Of a DNA stretch of 64,000 nucleotides, positions 34,701 to 45,818 are shown in pieces (positions within the stretch are counted from its first letter, which is position 1; each line of letters opens with the position of its first letter). The notes below the pieces were generated by a model. That model worked only from the letters and a program-made list of their open reading frames with translations. It searched no databases and was not told the DNA's origin. The stretch is from assembly GCA_021442155.1 (NCBI GenBank), contig CM038228.1, positions 86,382,114-86,446,113 of the forward strand, read 5' to 3'. The stretch comes from Cymbidium sinense (Eukaryota > Streptophyta > Magnoliopsida > Asparagales > Orchidaceae). The position numbers and the translations under genes are program-made.

Positions 34701-35430
34701 AGAAGAAATGCCTGAATTATCTCCTGACGTGGCAGTCCATAAATTAGCTATAGATCCTAGTGCTAACCTTATCAAGCAAGCTCCTAGATACATGCGATTA
34801 GAAATCGAACAAGAGGTCCTTTTTGAAATCAAGAAACTAGTCGATGCTGGTTTTATCAGAGAAGAAAGATACCCTACCTAGTTAGCTAGGGACATGCCAG
34901 TTAAGAAGAAGAATGGCCAAATTTGCATATGCATCAATTTCAGGGACTTAAACAAGGCATGTCCTAAGGATGAGTTTCCTTTCCCTATACTAGAATTAAT
35001 GGTGGACATTGTCTCATCTCATGCAGTGTTCTCTTTCATAGATGGGGCATCTAGCTACAACCAAGTCAAGATGTCTTCTGAAGATTAAAGAAACACTGCT
35101 TTTCAAACCCCGATCGGAATCTTCTACTATAGGGTCATGCCTTTCGGCCTTAAAAATGCTGGTGCTACATACCAACAGGCCATAACTCAGATCTTCAACG
35201 AACTCATCCATCACTAGTTTAGTGTTATGTTGATGATATAGTAGTCAAGAGCAAAGAAAAGGAAGACCACCTCTTTTACTTGAGGGCAGTTTTCGGACAG
35301 TTAAGACAATATAACCTCAAATTGAACCCCCTGAAGTGTGCATTCGGAGTAGCTTCAGAGAAGTTTCTTGGTTTTGTTGTTCAACACTGGGGAATAGAAA
35401 TTGATCCAAAAAAGATCAAACTATCTTAGA
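34701..35430 (+). pseudogene. Reverse transcriptase of E2
   Basis: Copies the element RNA into DNA in active relatives. Motifs in order: APRYMRLEIEQEV and KKLVDAGFIREERYPT, then VKKKNGQICICINFRDLNKA (34894-34960), FSFIDGASSYNQVKMSSED (35025-35088, then a stop), VMPFGLKNAGATYQQAIT, and CYVDDIVVKSKEKEDHL, with the catalytic YVDD at 35226-35237. Stops at about 34699, 34878 and 35086 and a frameshift just before the YVDD box inactivate it. Good agreement with E1. Confidence 0.9.
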
Positions 35431-35940
35431 AATGCCACCTCCTAAGAGCTTAACTCAACTCAGATCTTTCCAAGGATGGCTGGCATATCAAAGATACTTT
35501 ATCTCCAATCTATCGGGGAGATGCAAACCATTCTCAGCACTTGTCAAAAAGGATGCCAAGTTCAAGTGGGATGACAAGTGCTAGCATGCCTTTGAAGATA
35601 TCAAGTAGTATTTGGTGAAGCTGCCAGTTCTAGCTTCCCCAATCCCGGGCAGGCCACTCATCCTCTATGCTACTGCGTTGGATGACTCCCTTGGTGCTCT
35701 GTTGGCCCAAGCCAACGATGAAGAAAAGAAGAATGCTCTTTACTACCTTAGCCGTCGTCTGATCCCAGCTGAAGTGAACTACCCAAAAACTGCGACACTA
35801 TATGCTTTCTTATAAAGTGGACTTGATTTCCAAAATCAACCCACTGCAGTACCTCATGACACGACCAACGCTATCCGGACGGTTGACACGCTGGTCCATG
35901 ATACTCTCGTAGTTTGATATCACATTCGTACCCCCCAGTG
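35431..35940 (+). pseudogene. RT connection and RNase H of E2
   Basis: KCAFGVASEKFLGFVVQHWG ends the RT. SNLSGRCKPFSALVKKDAKF and FEDIK lead into the RNase H frame 35612-35815 (PLILYATALDDSLGALLAQA, ALYYLSRRLIPAEVNY). Compared with E1 (NYPPIKKYCLDLIFDSQK) there is a deletion of several tens of bases after NYP. Later text (about 35815-35940) is frameshifted. Confidence 0.85.
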
Positions 35941-36091
35941 CGATAAAAGTACAAGCACTAGTGGATTTTTTTAGTAGTACACCCACTTTCTACTAATTCT
36001 CTGCTTAGTGATGATCTCCTTGATGAACAAATCATGAACTTAAGGGAGGTTGACAACCGTCGATGGGAGATGTATTTTGATGGTGTAGCTT
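35941..36091 (+). pseudogene. Archaeal-type RNase H of E2, 5' part
   Basis: Ends in LREVDNRRWEMYFDGVA (36040-36090), the first strand of the archaeal-type RNase H with the YFDG motif and first catalytic Asp. The solo LTR interrupts it directly after. The domain continues at 44122. Confidence 0.8.
36087..36091. repeat. Target-site duplication AGCTT (left copy)
   Basis: AGCTT directly precedes the LTR start TGTTGACC and is repeated at 44122-44126. The unoccupied homologous site in E1 (about 23140, complement) has a single copy context (GGTGTAACTTCTTTTCAT). Confidence 0.9.
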
Positions 36092-36419
36092 TGTTGACCT
36101 CATTTTTAGAATGAGTTCTCAACCCCTCCATCTTAGACATAGGACTTCTCTTAGACTTTAAGAATTCCTTAGTCTTAAGACACATCTAGTGATTAAGTGG
36201 ACACTCAACCTAGTCCTAGAGATTTAGAAGAGTTAGCCATAGGAATAGGTCATGCCTTAGGGGTGTTAGGAAAATCTACCTACCCTTAGCTTTAACCATT
36301 CCTCACCTTCCTTCCTTCAAGTCAAACTCCAAATCAATCTTATTTGATTTTCTCAAAACTCAAATCAACTCAATGTGATTGAAATCCATGATTGAAATCC
36401 ATGATTAAAACCCATTAAT

Positions 36420-37310
36420 GAAATTCCTAAGTTCAAATTTTTCTAAGTCCTTAATTTCTCTCTTATGGACGTAGCCTAAATCATGATCAAACCAAATTAA
36501 ATCCTTGAAATTTTCTCATGATTCATTTATATTCTCATTTATATTCGAATATATAAATGAAATATAAAATCAGACCAACCAAAATAAACTCAAAATTTAA
36601 AATCAATTCATGAAATTTTCGTAAGTGCTTTAAATTCCTTTTAATGGACTTAGCCTAAATCATGATCAAACCAAATCAAACCCTTGAGATTTTCTCATGA
36701 TTTATTTATATTCTCATTTATATTCACATATATAAATGAAATATAAATTCTAACCAACCAAACTAAACTAAAAATTTGAAATCAATTCATGAAATTTCCT
36801 AAGTCCCTTAATTTCCTTTTTAAGGATTTAGCCTAAATCATGATCAAATTAATTCAAATTCATGAGACTTTCTCATAAATAATTTATATTTTCATTTATA
36901 TTCACATATATAAATGAAATATAAATATAAATAACTTAAATCAAATCCAAAAGTTAAATTCCAAATCTAAAATCCTTCTTAAGTCCTTTAAATTCCTTTT
37001 AATAGACTTAGCCAAAATCATGATCAAATCAATTCAAATTCATGGAATTTTCTCATAAATCACTTATATTATCATTTATATTCACATATATAAATGAAAT
37101 ATAAATATAAATCAATCAAACCAAATTCAAAAATTCAAGCTCCAAATTCCAAAATTTCTTAAGTCCTTTAAATTCCCTTTTAATTGACATAGCCTAAATC
37201 ATGATCAAATCACTTAAAATCCTTGAAATTTTCTCATGATACATTTATAATCTCATTTATATTCACATATATAAATGAAATATAAATCAAAACAATCAAA
37301 CTCAACAAAC
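36420..37310. repeat. 180-bp tandem repeat in L3, five units
   Basis: The self-complementary phrase CATTTATATTCACATATATA and close variants, followed by AATGAAATATAAA, recur near 36527, 36706, 36886, 37066 and 37244, a spacing of 178-180 bp. Each unit also holds a TTAGCCTAAATCATGATCAA-like block. Confidence 0.85.
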
Positions 37311-37589
37311 CTAACTAAGTCTTTCCTTGAACTTAGCCAAATCAAGCCAAACTCTTGATTTTCCTTCATGATTCAATCAACCCTAAAATCACGAATCCTA
37401 TAAATGCAAACTTCAATCACTTAATCAAAATCCAATTCAAAAATCAAACCCCAAATCCCTTCATATTCTTCCTTTGAATAAGAAATTGTCAAATGAATCA
37501 AAACTCATTTGACTTCGAACCACTTGCAAATGGATTTATATTTCAATCATAAGTCCATATACAAGTTCAATCAAGCTCAAATCAAGCTT

Positions 37590-38400
37590 TGACCAAACCA
37601 TTTGACCCACTTGACCCAAAGTGACCTAAAGTACCCTTATGAGCCAAATTCTAATCCTAACCATATTGGATTGAATCAAACTCACCTATGCCTCTCATCA
37701 TGATCAACAATCACATGGGATGATCAATCAACCAAATTAGGTCAAATTGAGTCAACACTTAGCTAAAATGAAACCTAACATAGCCAAAATCCACCATAGG
37801 AAAAATTGATTCAAACCAATGATCTAAGTTCATTCATGACCTATGTTTGAACTTGACCAAGTCAACTTTTGAGCCTAACCTAGCCCAATTGACCACTTGA
37901 CCCAAGTTGACCCAAGTTGACCTAAAAAGTCAAAATATGTCAAAACTTGATCTAAGCCAAATTGATTGAAACCAATGGGTCAAGTTCATTCCAAATCACT
38001 TGTTGAACTTGACCAAAGTCTTTATTTGGCTAACTAGACCCAACCTAGCCCAATTGACCTTGAACCCAACTTGGCCTAAAGGGGTCATGTTGAGCCAAAT
38101 TCAAACTTAACTAAAATTGATTGGAAATAAATATACCAATCCACTACATATGACTAACCAAACCTAAACCTACCCTTTACCTAGCTCAAATAGGTCAAAT
38201 GGGTCAAATTGGTCAACTTGACCCATTGACCTAAATGAAGTCATATGAGCCAAATTCAAAACTAAACCAAATTGAATCAAACCAAAGCCACAAAAACATT
38301 TCAAATGGTCATATGAACTTGACCCAACCCTTGGTTGGACCCAATTTGGCCAATTGGTCAACTTGACCCAAGTCGACCCATTTTGACCTAAATGGGTTAA
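37590..38400. repeat. TTGACC-rich tract of L3
   Basis: Dense TTGACC and GGTCAA words (for example CAAGTTGACCCAAGTTGACC near 37900), collinear with the tracts of all other LTR copies. Confidence 0.75.
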
Positions 38401-41400
38401 CATGAACCAAACCATATCAAATGAATTCCAAATCCAATGAAACTTGGCCAAACCTAGTTTCTCCACATACCCAACATATATAAATTGAAAAATTAACCAA
38501 ATGACCATATTATCCCTAGGCCATATAATAAATTTTGGTCTAATTCATGGGTATTTTGGTGAAGCCCTCTTCATATCAACTTGATACCTTCCTAATAGCT
38601 CAAGTGAACTTAATGGAGAGTGGTGCACACAACCCAATGGGTTTGGGTCAACCTAAATTGACCAAAGGCCAAACTCAACCTCCTAACTCAAATTGGCTAA
38701 TTCAAAATCCTCCTTCCACCCAATTTGAATCACATGGGAGGTTACCAATCCACTCAAGACCTCAAACCGATCATGTGCAAATATTTAACAGCCTAAACAG
38801 CCCCTCCCATTTTGTCAATTGGATCAAAATGTCAACTCATGGTTCGCCCGTCTGATTACCATTGAGGGAGATATACTCCCCCTAATTCAATTTGAATTCA
38901 TCATCCTCACATTCGATTGAGCACTAGAGAGAGTTGGGAAACATTAGAGAGCATTCCTGGGCTTTCTAAGAGGGATTTGAGATAGCCATTTCTTGGTTTT
39001 TTTCCTTAGAAAATAGGGGAGCTCATCTCAATCCTCAACTTCCTCTTCACTCAATTCTACTCCAATTCCTCTTACGCACTCCCTCTAGGGATCAAGCCGA
39101 GTGCACCTAAGCATTCTCTCAAGTTCCCAAAGCAAAGAGGAGGTAAATCAGATCAAAGCTGCAAAGGGGAGCAAGTGGTGCTAGTCCATAGGGAGATATA
39201 CTCAACCCCAAGGCTAGAAACTTTCAACAGGGCTTCGTCTCCACTAGACAAAGCTACCTCATCGAACTCGAGTGGCAGTGATCACCTCTGGCGAGGTATC
39301 AAATATTTTGACTGCTTATCTTAGGAAGTGTTGGTCCTTTGTTAAAGAAATATTCATGGCATGTGAAATCCACCGTTGGATAGGCTTATCATTAGATTTA
39401 GATGGTGTGGGTAAAGTCTCATTTCAATCTGAGCTCAATCGAGCTCAGATCTTTCATTAGATCATGGAAGGTCTTGGTTGATTCTCAGGGGAGAACGAGA
39501 GTGATCTTGGTCATCCATCCGCACATTTTGGATGGATGGCCAAGATTAACCACATGTTTTAGAAAACATTTATCCCTTTAGAAACTATGAGGTGATCCCT
39601 GGCCGTTCGATCCTTGATCGAACAGTAGGGATCAAACTGCATCCCGTTGTAGCGCCACCTTTATGATGTGACACTTAAGTGAATAGCTCATGATGCGATG
39701 CGTGTAAAGCGCACTGACCACCACCGCCACTTGTCATGCTGTGAGGTGAAGGGATTAGTTAGGGATCTAATTAATTTTAATTAATCTCTTAACCTTCAAA
39801 AATTCATATCTCTCTCAATAAAATTCAAAAAAATATGAGGTAAATTTTTATGGAAAGTTAATTCAACCTACAATATTTTAAAAATGATTTCAATGGATTT
39901 TGAATTATGATTTTCTTTGATTTTGGGTTTTAATGGCAATTTTATTCTGCTAATTATCTCTTACTTAAACCTCTGATTAATCCCAAACTTCTTGGGTATG
40001 TTTTAGGGGATGACCTCTACCTCTCCTAATTTTCTTGAGATTTATTTAAGGATTAATTAGGGGAATTGTAAATGTGTTTCCTAATTACTTCTTTAATATA
40101 ATTAAGGATAATTAAGGTTTGGATTAGTATTTTAATCCCTCATTAGGATTGATCAAGGTTAGATCCAGTGAATAGGAGGCTTAGGGAATAATTTTGGGGT
40201 GTTTCCCCTAAGCTATTCTCTAAACCCCTTTTCTTTCCTTAACACTTTTTTAATTAAGGGTTAGTTCATTAATTATCCTCTTAATTAATTTTTAAAAAAT
40301 TCTAAAACCTTCTACAACTTAATTTATCTACCTAGGGTAGATGCTTAGGTGTTTAAGAACCTAAGTTCAATTAAGAAAATTGAAACCTAATTCATATGTG
40401 TGAAGGGGTGTTTCAAAATTACCTAAAGTTAAACCTCTTAGCTTAATTAACCATTAATTATGAGCCAAATTGCATTAGGCCCTTTTTTTACTAGGTGCAT
40501 TGCAAGTTTAAATTTCTTGTGAGGTTTTATGTCATCTCATTGGCTCATAATTATTCGGTTAATTATGCTAAGGTGGTATAGGTAAGGGTTAATTAACTTG
40601 TTTAATTTATACCTTAACCTAATCAAAAGTTAAAATGAACCTAATCATCTAAAAGTTAAACAAAAATGCCAAACACATGTGGGAATGAGTTAGGAATAGC
40701 AAACTCAATCCACATTTTCAAAATTAATTCAAAATCAAATGCAAACAAAAATCACATTAAATGAACTTTGATTTATTTTAAGCTTTCTCATTTCATAAGA
40801 TTATCTTTAGGATTTAATTAGAGTGAATGAGTTTACATACTTTCATTGCTTTAATTCTTTCCCCAACATGTTAAATGTGTATGTCATATAGTTTCATGCA
40901 TCCATATTTTTCAAAATCAAATTCAAAATGAAACTGCTTACTTTATGTCAAAGTTGCATGTGTTGGCTAAAGTAGAGATATGGTGGCTATTATCACTACT
41001 AAATTCAAATTATTTTCAAAAAATATATGAATCAATTATCAAATCTAAAAGTGTGCTACATATGTTTTAATTATAAGCTTGCATGTGAGTAAGATATAAA
41101 GATGTGCTTAATATAGGTTTTCCTTCTCTTTTTTTTAGTATAGTTTTGAATAGGTTTTTGGAAAGATGTATAGTTCATTTGAAAATAACCTAACACTTGC
41201 CTAATTCCATATCCTATTCATTTCTATGCTATCACTTAAAAAGGCTACCTATGCTTGCACATATAAATTACATAAACAAAACAAATCAACTAATACAAAT
41301 TTTTTGCATTCTTTAAGTAGCCCTAAGTAGGTCTTGTACCTTATACCTCTGGTTAATAATGGCGCTGTACTCACTTATGCTATTCTACTTAATGAAAGTC

Positions 41401-43634
41401 ATGCATAATAAAACTTTTAAATTACCTTAAATGAATTACTTAGCATGCATCATAAAGTATGTTAAATATTCTCATTTATATGAATAGATATGCTTAAGGA
41501 CTCATTCATATGCATGTTATACATGTTAAGAAAGAAATGAAGTGATGCATGTTATGTGAATTTAGTTCATTTTATTTAATTTTAAAATACCTTTCTTTTT
41601 GAATGGATTTGTTTAGAGTTTATCTAAACTTAGGATTAATTGAAAGACTTAATCAAACATTCATTAAATAAAACTAAAATGTGAATCTACTTTAAAAATT
41701 ACTTAGGTTAGGAAAGGAAAGAGAAGTTCTCTTCTCTTTCCCTTTCTTTATAACTTAGTAATTAATTATAGGATTCATTTGAACGTAATCAAAACATGAA
41801 ATAAAATCAATCCAAAATAATTAAACAACTTAAATGAAACCCTCCTCTAAGTTGAACATGTTTCACACTTAGAAAAATTCTAACTTAAAGCCATAGCTAA
41901 GCATACCACACAAACCTTTAAAGCACACACATTTGTCTAAGTCACCACATCTAGCTTTAGGTTAGGATGGTGCATGGTTTGATGTTTGTTTTATTTTATG
42001 ATATATATTTTAGACTTGATGTTTGGGTGTATGCTCGTAGAATGAATGGTAGGGCGATCTTAGTCTAACCATTATTTTTTGCAGGGGATTGTGCTTAAGG
42101 GATGCTATCATAAATAAAAATATAAAAATGCTTTTGCTTGTAGGTGCTTATCCCCTAAGTATAATCTAATAGGCCAGGTGGACTTAATCCCCCATGTGTG
42201 GGGTGATAAGTCCACTATACATGCTTGGGATTTGTGTGATTTGTTTTAGCTAACCTTTATTTTTCAAGTGTTAGCTAGATTTCCACTTTTCCTTTTCATG
42301 TAAATTTGTGCAATTAGGATTTTGGAATGATTGTTATGGGGATTAGGATGAACATTGGTCATAAGGTCTCATCTTATGCACCATGTGATGCCTTGGAACA
42401 TCCACCTTCCAACCATCCAAAAGAAGGAACCAAAGAAGAAAGAAGAAAAGAAGAAGAAAGAAGAAAAGATGAATGAAGCTTGAAGACCCCAATAACAATG
42501 AATTCCTTGCTTAATTGTATTTAATTCATTTATAATCTAGGTTGTATAAGGGTAGAGCTCGGCTACCCAATTTGTTATTTTTTGTGTTTGTGCGGTGGTA
42601 CTAGACCACAACAGCCTCTTATTCTTTTTTCGATTAGCTTTATAAATTGATTGGTGATTTATTTAGCTTTTGCATTAAGTGACATCTTTTTCCAAGTTTC
42701 TTCCTTGTTTTATGTATGGCCTGGATGTGGATTAGCCTCTTAGAGAAAAATAAATCTTTTACCAAACTTAACAACTCAAAATTAAAAATAAAGAGCTCAT
42801 AATCTCACCTAAAGCTTAGGTTTAAAATCAAGATAAAAGAATTAGCAACCCCTTAGCTGGATGAGTATTTCTTTTACAATATCATGCACAAATGCATCTT
42901 ATTTCACTCTTGATTGAAGGGCTTCCACCTTTGCCAGAGAAACTTGGCTTGACCTTTGAGAGCCATGGTGGAAACACACCTCCTCACTTCTCGCTAATTT
43001 TGGCCAATAACTTTATTTCTCATGCATTAGGCATATGAATCCTATTATCCTGAGTCAAAATATTTGTCCAAAAAGGAAAATAAAATGAAATTTTGAATTA
43101 CATTAGATTTAGGTCATTTGAAGAATGCCCTTACATGATCTAGTCTCTTTAGTGAGTAAGTTTAAGGACTTAGTCTCTTTCTAAATAAATAACAGCCTAG
43201 CTACTTTGCATAGCATAAGACTTGCCTACATGTATTAAAAATTGTAGCAGGAGTAAGTTGGAGGCCAACCCCAGGTAGTTGTAAGTCCAAGCAGTCAGAT
43301 GGTTTATCCTCTCTTGTGAAGGCAAACCAAATACCCATTTTTACCTTAGATTTAGGTCGTGTATTCGGCCCTTGCCAAAGCTCCCTAGATTTAGGTTTTG
43401 AAGTGGTTTTTCCCCTTTGTGGGCCATAAGCTTAATTCCTCACCTCTCAGGAATTTCCTTAATCTTGTGTTAAGGGATCATAAGTCCTAAGTTTTTAATA
43501 AAAAAATGCAATTCAAATAAACTAAATCAATTTCAAAAATGTAAAGCCCAACCATATGATAGTTTAAGATGCTCACTAGGTTTCTTAGCATTGTGGGCAT
43601 CTCCTACTTATCTTTCTTTTGGCTCCAATAATAA

Positions 43635-43664
43635 CTCTCTCTGTCTCTCTCTCTCTCTCTCTCT
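43635..43664. repeat. (CT)n microsatellite
   Basis: Fifteen CT units with one G interruption, inside the 3' part of solo LTR L3. The equivalent place in the other LTRs lacks it. Confidence 0.9.
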
Positions 43665-44121
43665 TTGATCAATCCCATTTTATCTTTAAAAATGAACTAA
43701 TCGATTGATAGTCTTTTCCTATTGAAATCTTTGAAGATAATGATCATTTACCTTAAACGAGAGTATTCTTAAGGGATCCCGTCCCTTAGGATGTACTTAA
43801 CTATGGGGACTTGCCACTATTAGGAACTTAACAAACCTTATTTAAAATAAACCCTGCTTTACTTTTACATATATAGTAGGGGAAGAATCTTTGGTACATA
43901 TGTAGACCCATCATCCTTAGAAGTCCTTATTGAGGTGATTAGGTCCATTAAAGGGTAGTGGCTTCTATCTTTCGATATAGTACACTATTCCTTGGTGACG
44001 TACCCGATCACCTGAATAAGCTCCAGATCTATGTGGCATCCAAAAAAGATGAATTTTTATATTCTTGCCTCTTTCTCCCCACAGATTTGAAGGAGACCAT
44101 ATAAAAAATTTTCTAACAACA

Positions 44122-44126
44122 AGCTT
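44122..44126. repeat. Target-site duplication AGCTT (right copy)
   Basis: Identical to 36087-36091 and directly after the LTR end AACAACA. Confidence 0.9.
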
Positions 44127-44710
44127 CTTTTCATAAGGGGAAGCACCACGATCTGCTCTTCCAGGAAAGGCAGGGGTAAGAATAGTTCTTTTAACTCTCG
44201 ACCGTAATGCGATGAGATTCTCATATTATCTTTCCAACCCCTGCATGAACAATGAAGCCGAGTATGAGCCTTTAATTATTGATCTGGAATTATCCATCAC
44301 AGTCAGTGTCAAGAGCATCAACATCTTTGGGGATTCTTAGTTGATCATCAATTAGATTGTTAGGTCCTACAAGGTTCTCAAACCTAAGCTTCATCATTAC
44401 CATGAGTATACCATGAAGCTGTTGGCCCAAATCCCCAAAGTCACTATCTACAAAGTTCTTTGAGCAGAGAACGTAGTAGCAAATGCTTTGGCCAAACTTG
44501 CCAAAGAAATGGCATATCTGGAAGATGAGTCTATTTCAATAAGGGTCCAAAATAGACAAGTCCTATCCCTTATTAATGCTAAACTCATTGGGAGACTTTC
44601 TTTTGAAGGGGAGGTTATCGTTGCTTACAAGGATAAGAAGCTGGATTGGAGGCAACTGTTCATAGTCTATTTAAACATCGATAAACTACCTCAAGTCATA
44701 AGCTCATCAG
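44127..44710 (+). pseudogene. Archaeal-type RNase H of E2, 3' part
   Basis: Continues the domain after the solo LTR. Text includes MNNEAEYEPLIIDLELSI (about 44246), the region holding a second catalytic acid, then INIFGDS followed by a stop and LIIN (about 44320-44355). ENVVANALAKLAKEMAYLED (about 44467) ends the fold, with the closing Asp position of the family (usually ADALA) here Asn. The frame 44488-44745 runs on through LDWRQLFIVYLN to integrase. Three or more in-frame stops. Confidence 0.8.
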
Positions 44711-45818
44711 GTGAAACAAAGAGCTCTCTCCTATGCTATTGTTGATGATACCCTATACCAACGGTCCTTTAACCAAATGTGGTTACATTATTTAAACAAA
44801 CACGAAGCCCATGGCATTGTAATCGAGGTGCATTCAGGTCTATGTGGTGCGCACCAATCTGGTCTGAAGATGAAGATCAAGATCAAGAGATTAGGATACT
44901 ACTGGACTTCGATGATTATAGACTGCATCGATGTAACTAGGAGATGCCATCGATGTCAGGTGCACGGTGTGGTCCTCCACCAACCACCCAACATTCTACA
45001 CCCTACATTGGCCTCATGGCCATTTGAGTGTTGGGGTACCAAGATTGTGGTCGTCAATCCTCCTTCTTCCAAGGAGCATCGGTTCATCTTAGGCGCCACA
45101 TTTACTTTTCCAAGTGGCGTGATCCCACTGAGAGGTCACACTCGACATGTGCTTCAATTTTTAGGAACCATATTATATATAGGTTTGGGGTGCCTCTGAA
45201 TTATATCCAATAATGGTACTGCATTCAAAAGCACCAAGATCAATAGCTTTGCTAGAAGACATGGTATAGATTGGAGATACTTCACCATCTACTATCCCAG
45301 AGCAAATGGCTTAGCAGAAACATTCAACAAAACTCTCATCCAAATACTAAAGAAGGCATTAGATGACAATAAGCAATAGTGGAATGAGTACTTTGTTGAA
45401 GCCTTGTGGGTCCGAAGCCATTCCTCCTTTAGAAGTCCAACTCCCGTCACTAAGGATAGCATTGGGTAGCAAGATCACTACATAGAAGAATGCAAAGTTA
45501 CGGTTAGAAGAGCTCAAAGGTTTGGAGGAGAGTCACCTACGGACGTGCCAGAACCATGAGTTAGACAAGGCCAAAATGATTCAAGCTCCCAACAAGCTAG
45601 TCTGCCTTATGTCTTTCTAAGTAGGAGAGGTTGTGTTAGTCCTATGAAGACCAATTGTTGCCCATCAAAAGATGGGAGGCAAGTTTGAACCCATTTGGGA
45701 AGGCCCCTATGTCATAGAGAAGGCTTACAAAGGAGGATCATATCAGCTTACTGATTGTAAAGGGGAACACCCGATGCTTCCAATTAATGGGCTCTATTTG
45801 AAGAAATACTACCCATAA
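44711..45818 (+). pseudogene. Integrase of E2 (pol C-terminus)
   Basis: The frame 44711-45199 carries the HHCC zinc region (EVHSGLCGAHQ ... RRCHRC) and ASWPFECWGTKIVV, where the first catalytic Asp is Lys. After a frameshift the second acid reads Asn (SNNGTAFKSTK, about 45210), while the Glu is kept (NGLAETFNKTL, about 45308-45340). VEALW follows at about 45400. The C-terminal part reads GGKFEPIWEGPYVI ... SYQLTDCKGEHPM and ends INGLYLKKYYP with TAA at 45816-45818, the normal pol end in this clade. The body between is frameshifted. Confidence 0.88.

Larger units (their letters stand above)
36092..44121 (+). mobile_element. Solo LTR L3, 8030 bp, inserted in pol of E2
   Basis: Starts TGTTGACC at 36092 and ends CTAACAACA at 44121 with AGCTT on both sides. 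The pol reading (YFDGVA) stops at 36091 and the second RNase H continues after 44126. No internal region is present, so this is a solo LTR left by recombination between two LTRs. Contents in order: five units of a 180-bp tandem repeat (about 36420-37310), a TTGACC-rich tract (37590-38400), a leader (about 39100-39550), a GC-rich block (39600-39760), an AT-rich body with a GAA-rich tract (42420-42475) and a CT microsatellite (43635-43664). No coding sequence is supported. Confidence 0.95.

Noticed and set aside
38547..38855. 102-codon ORF in solo LTR
   Set aside because: Lies in LTR leader sequence, and the homologous positions in L2 and L4 are not open in the same frame.
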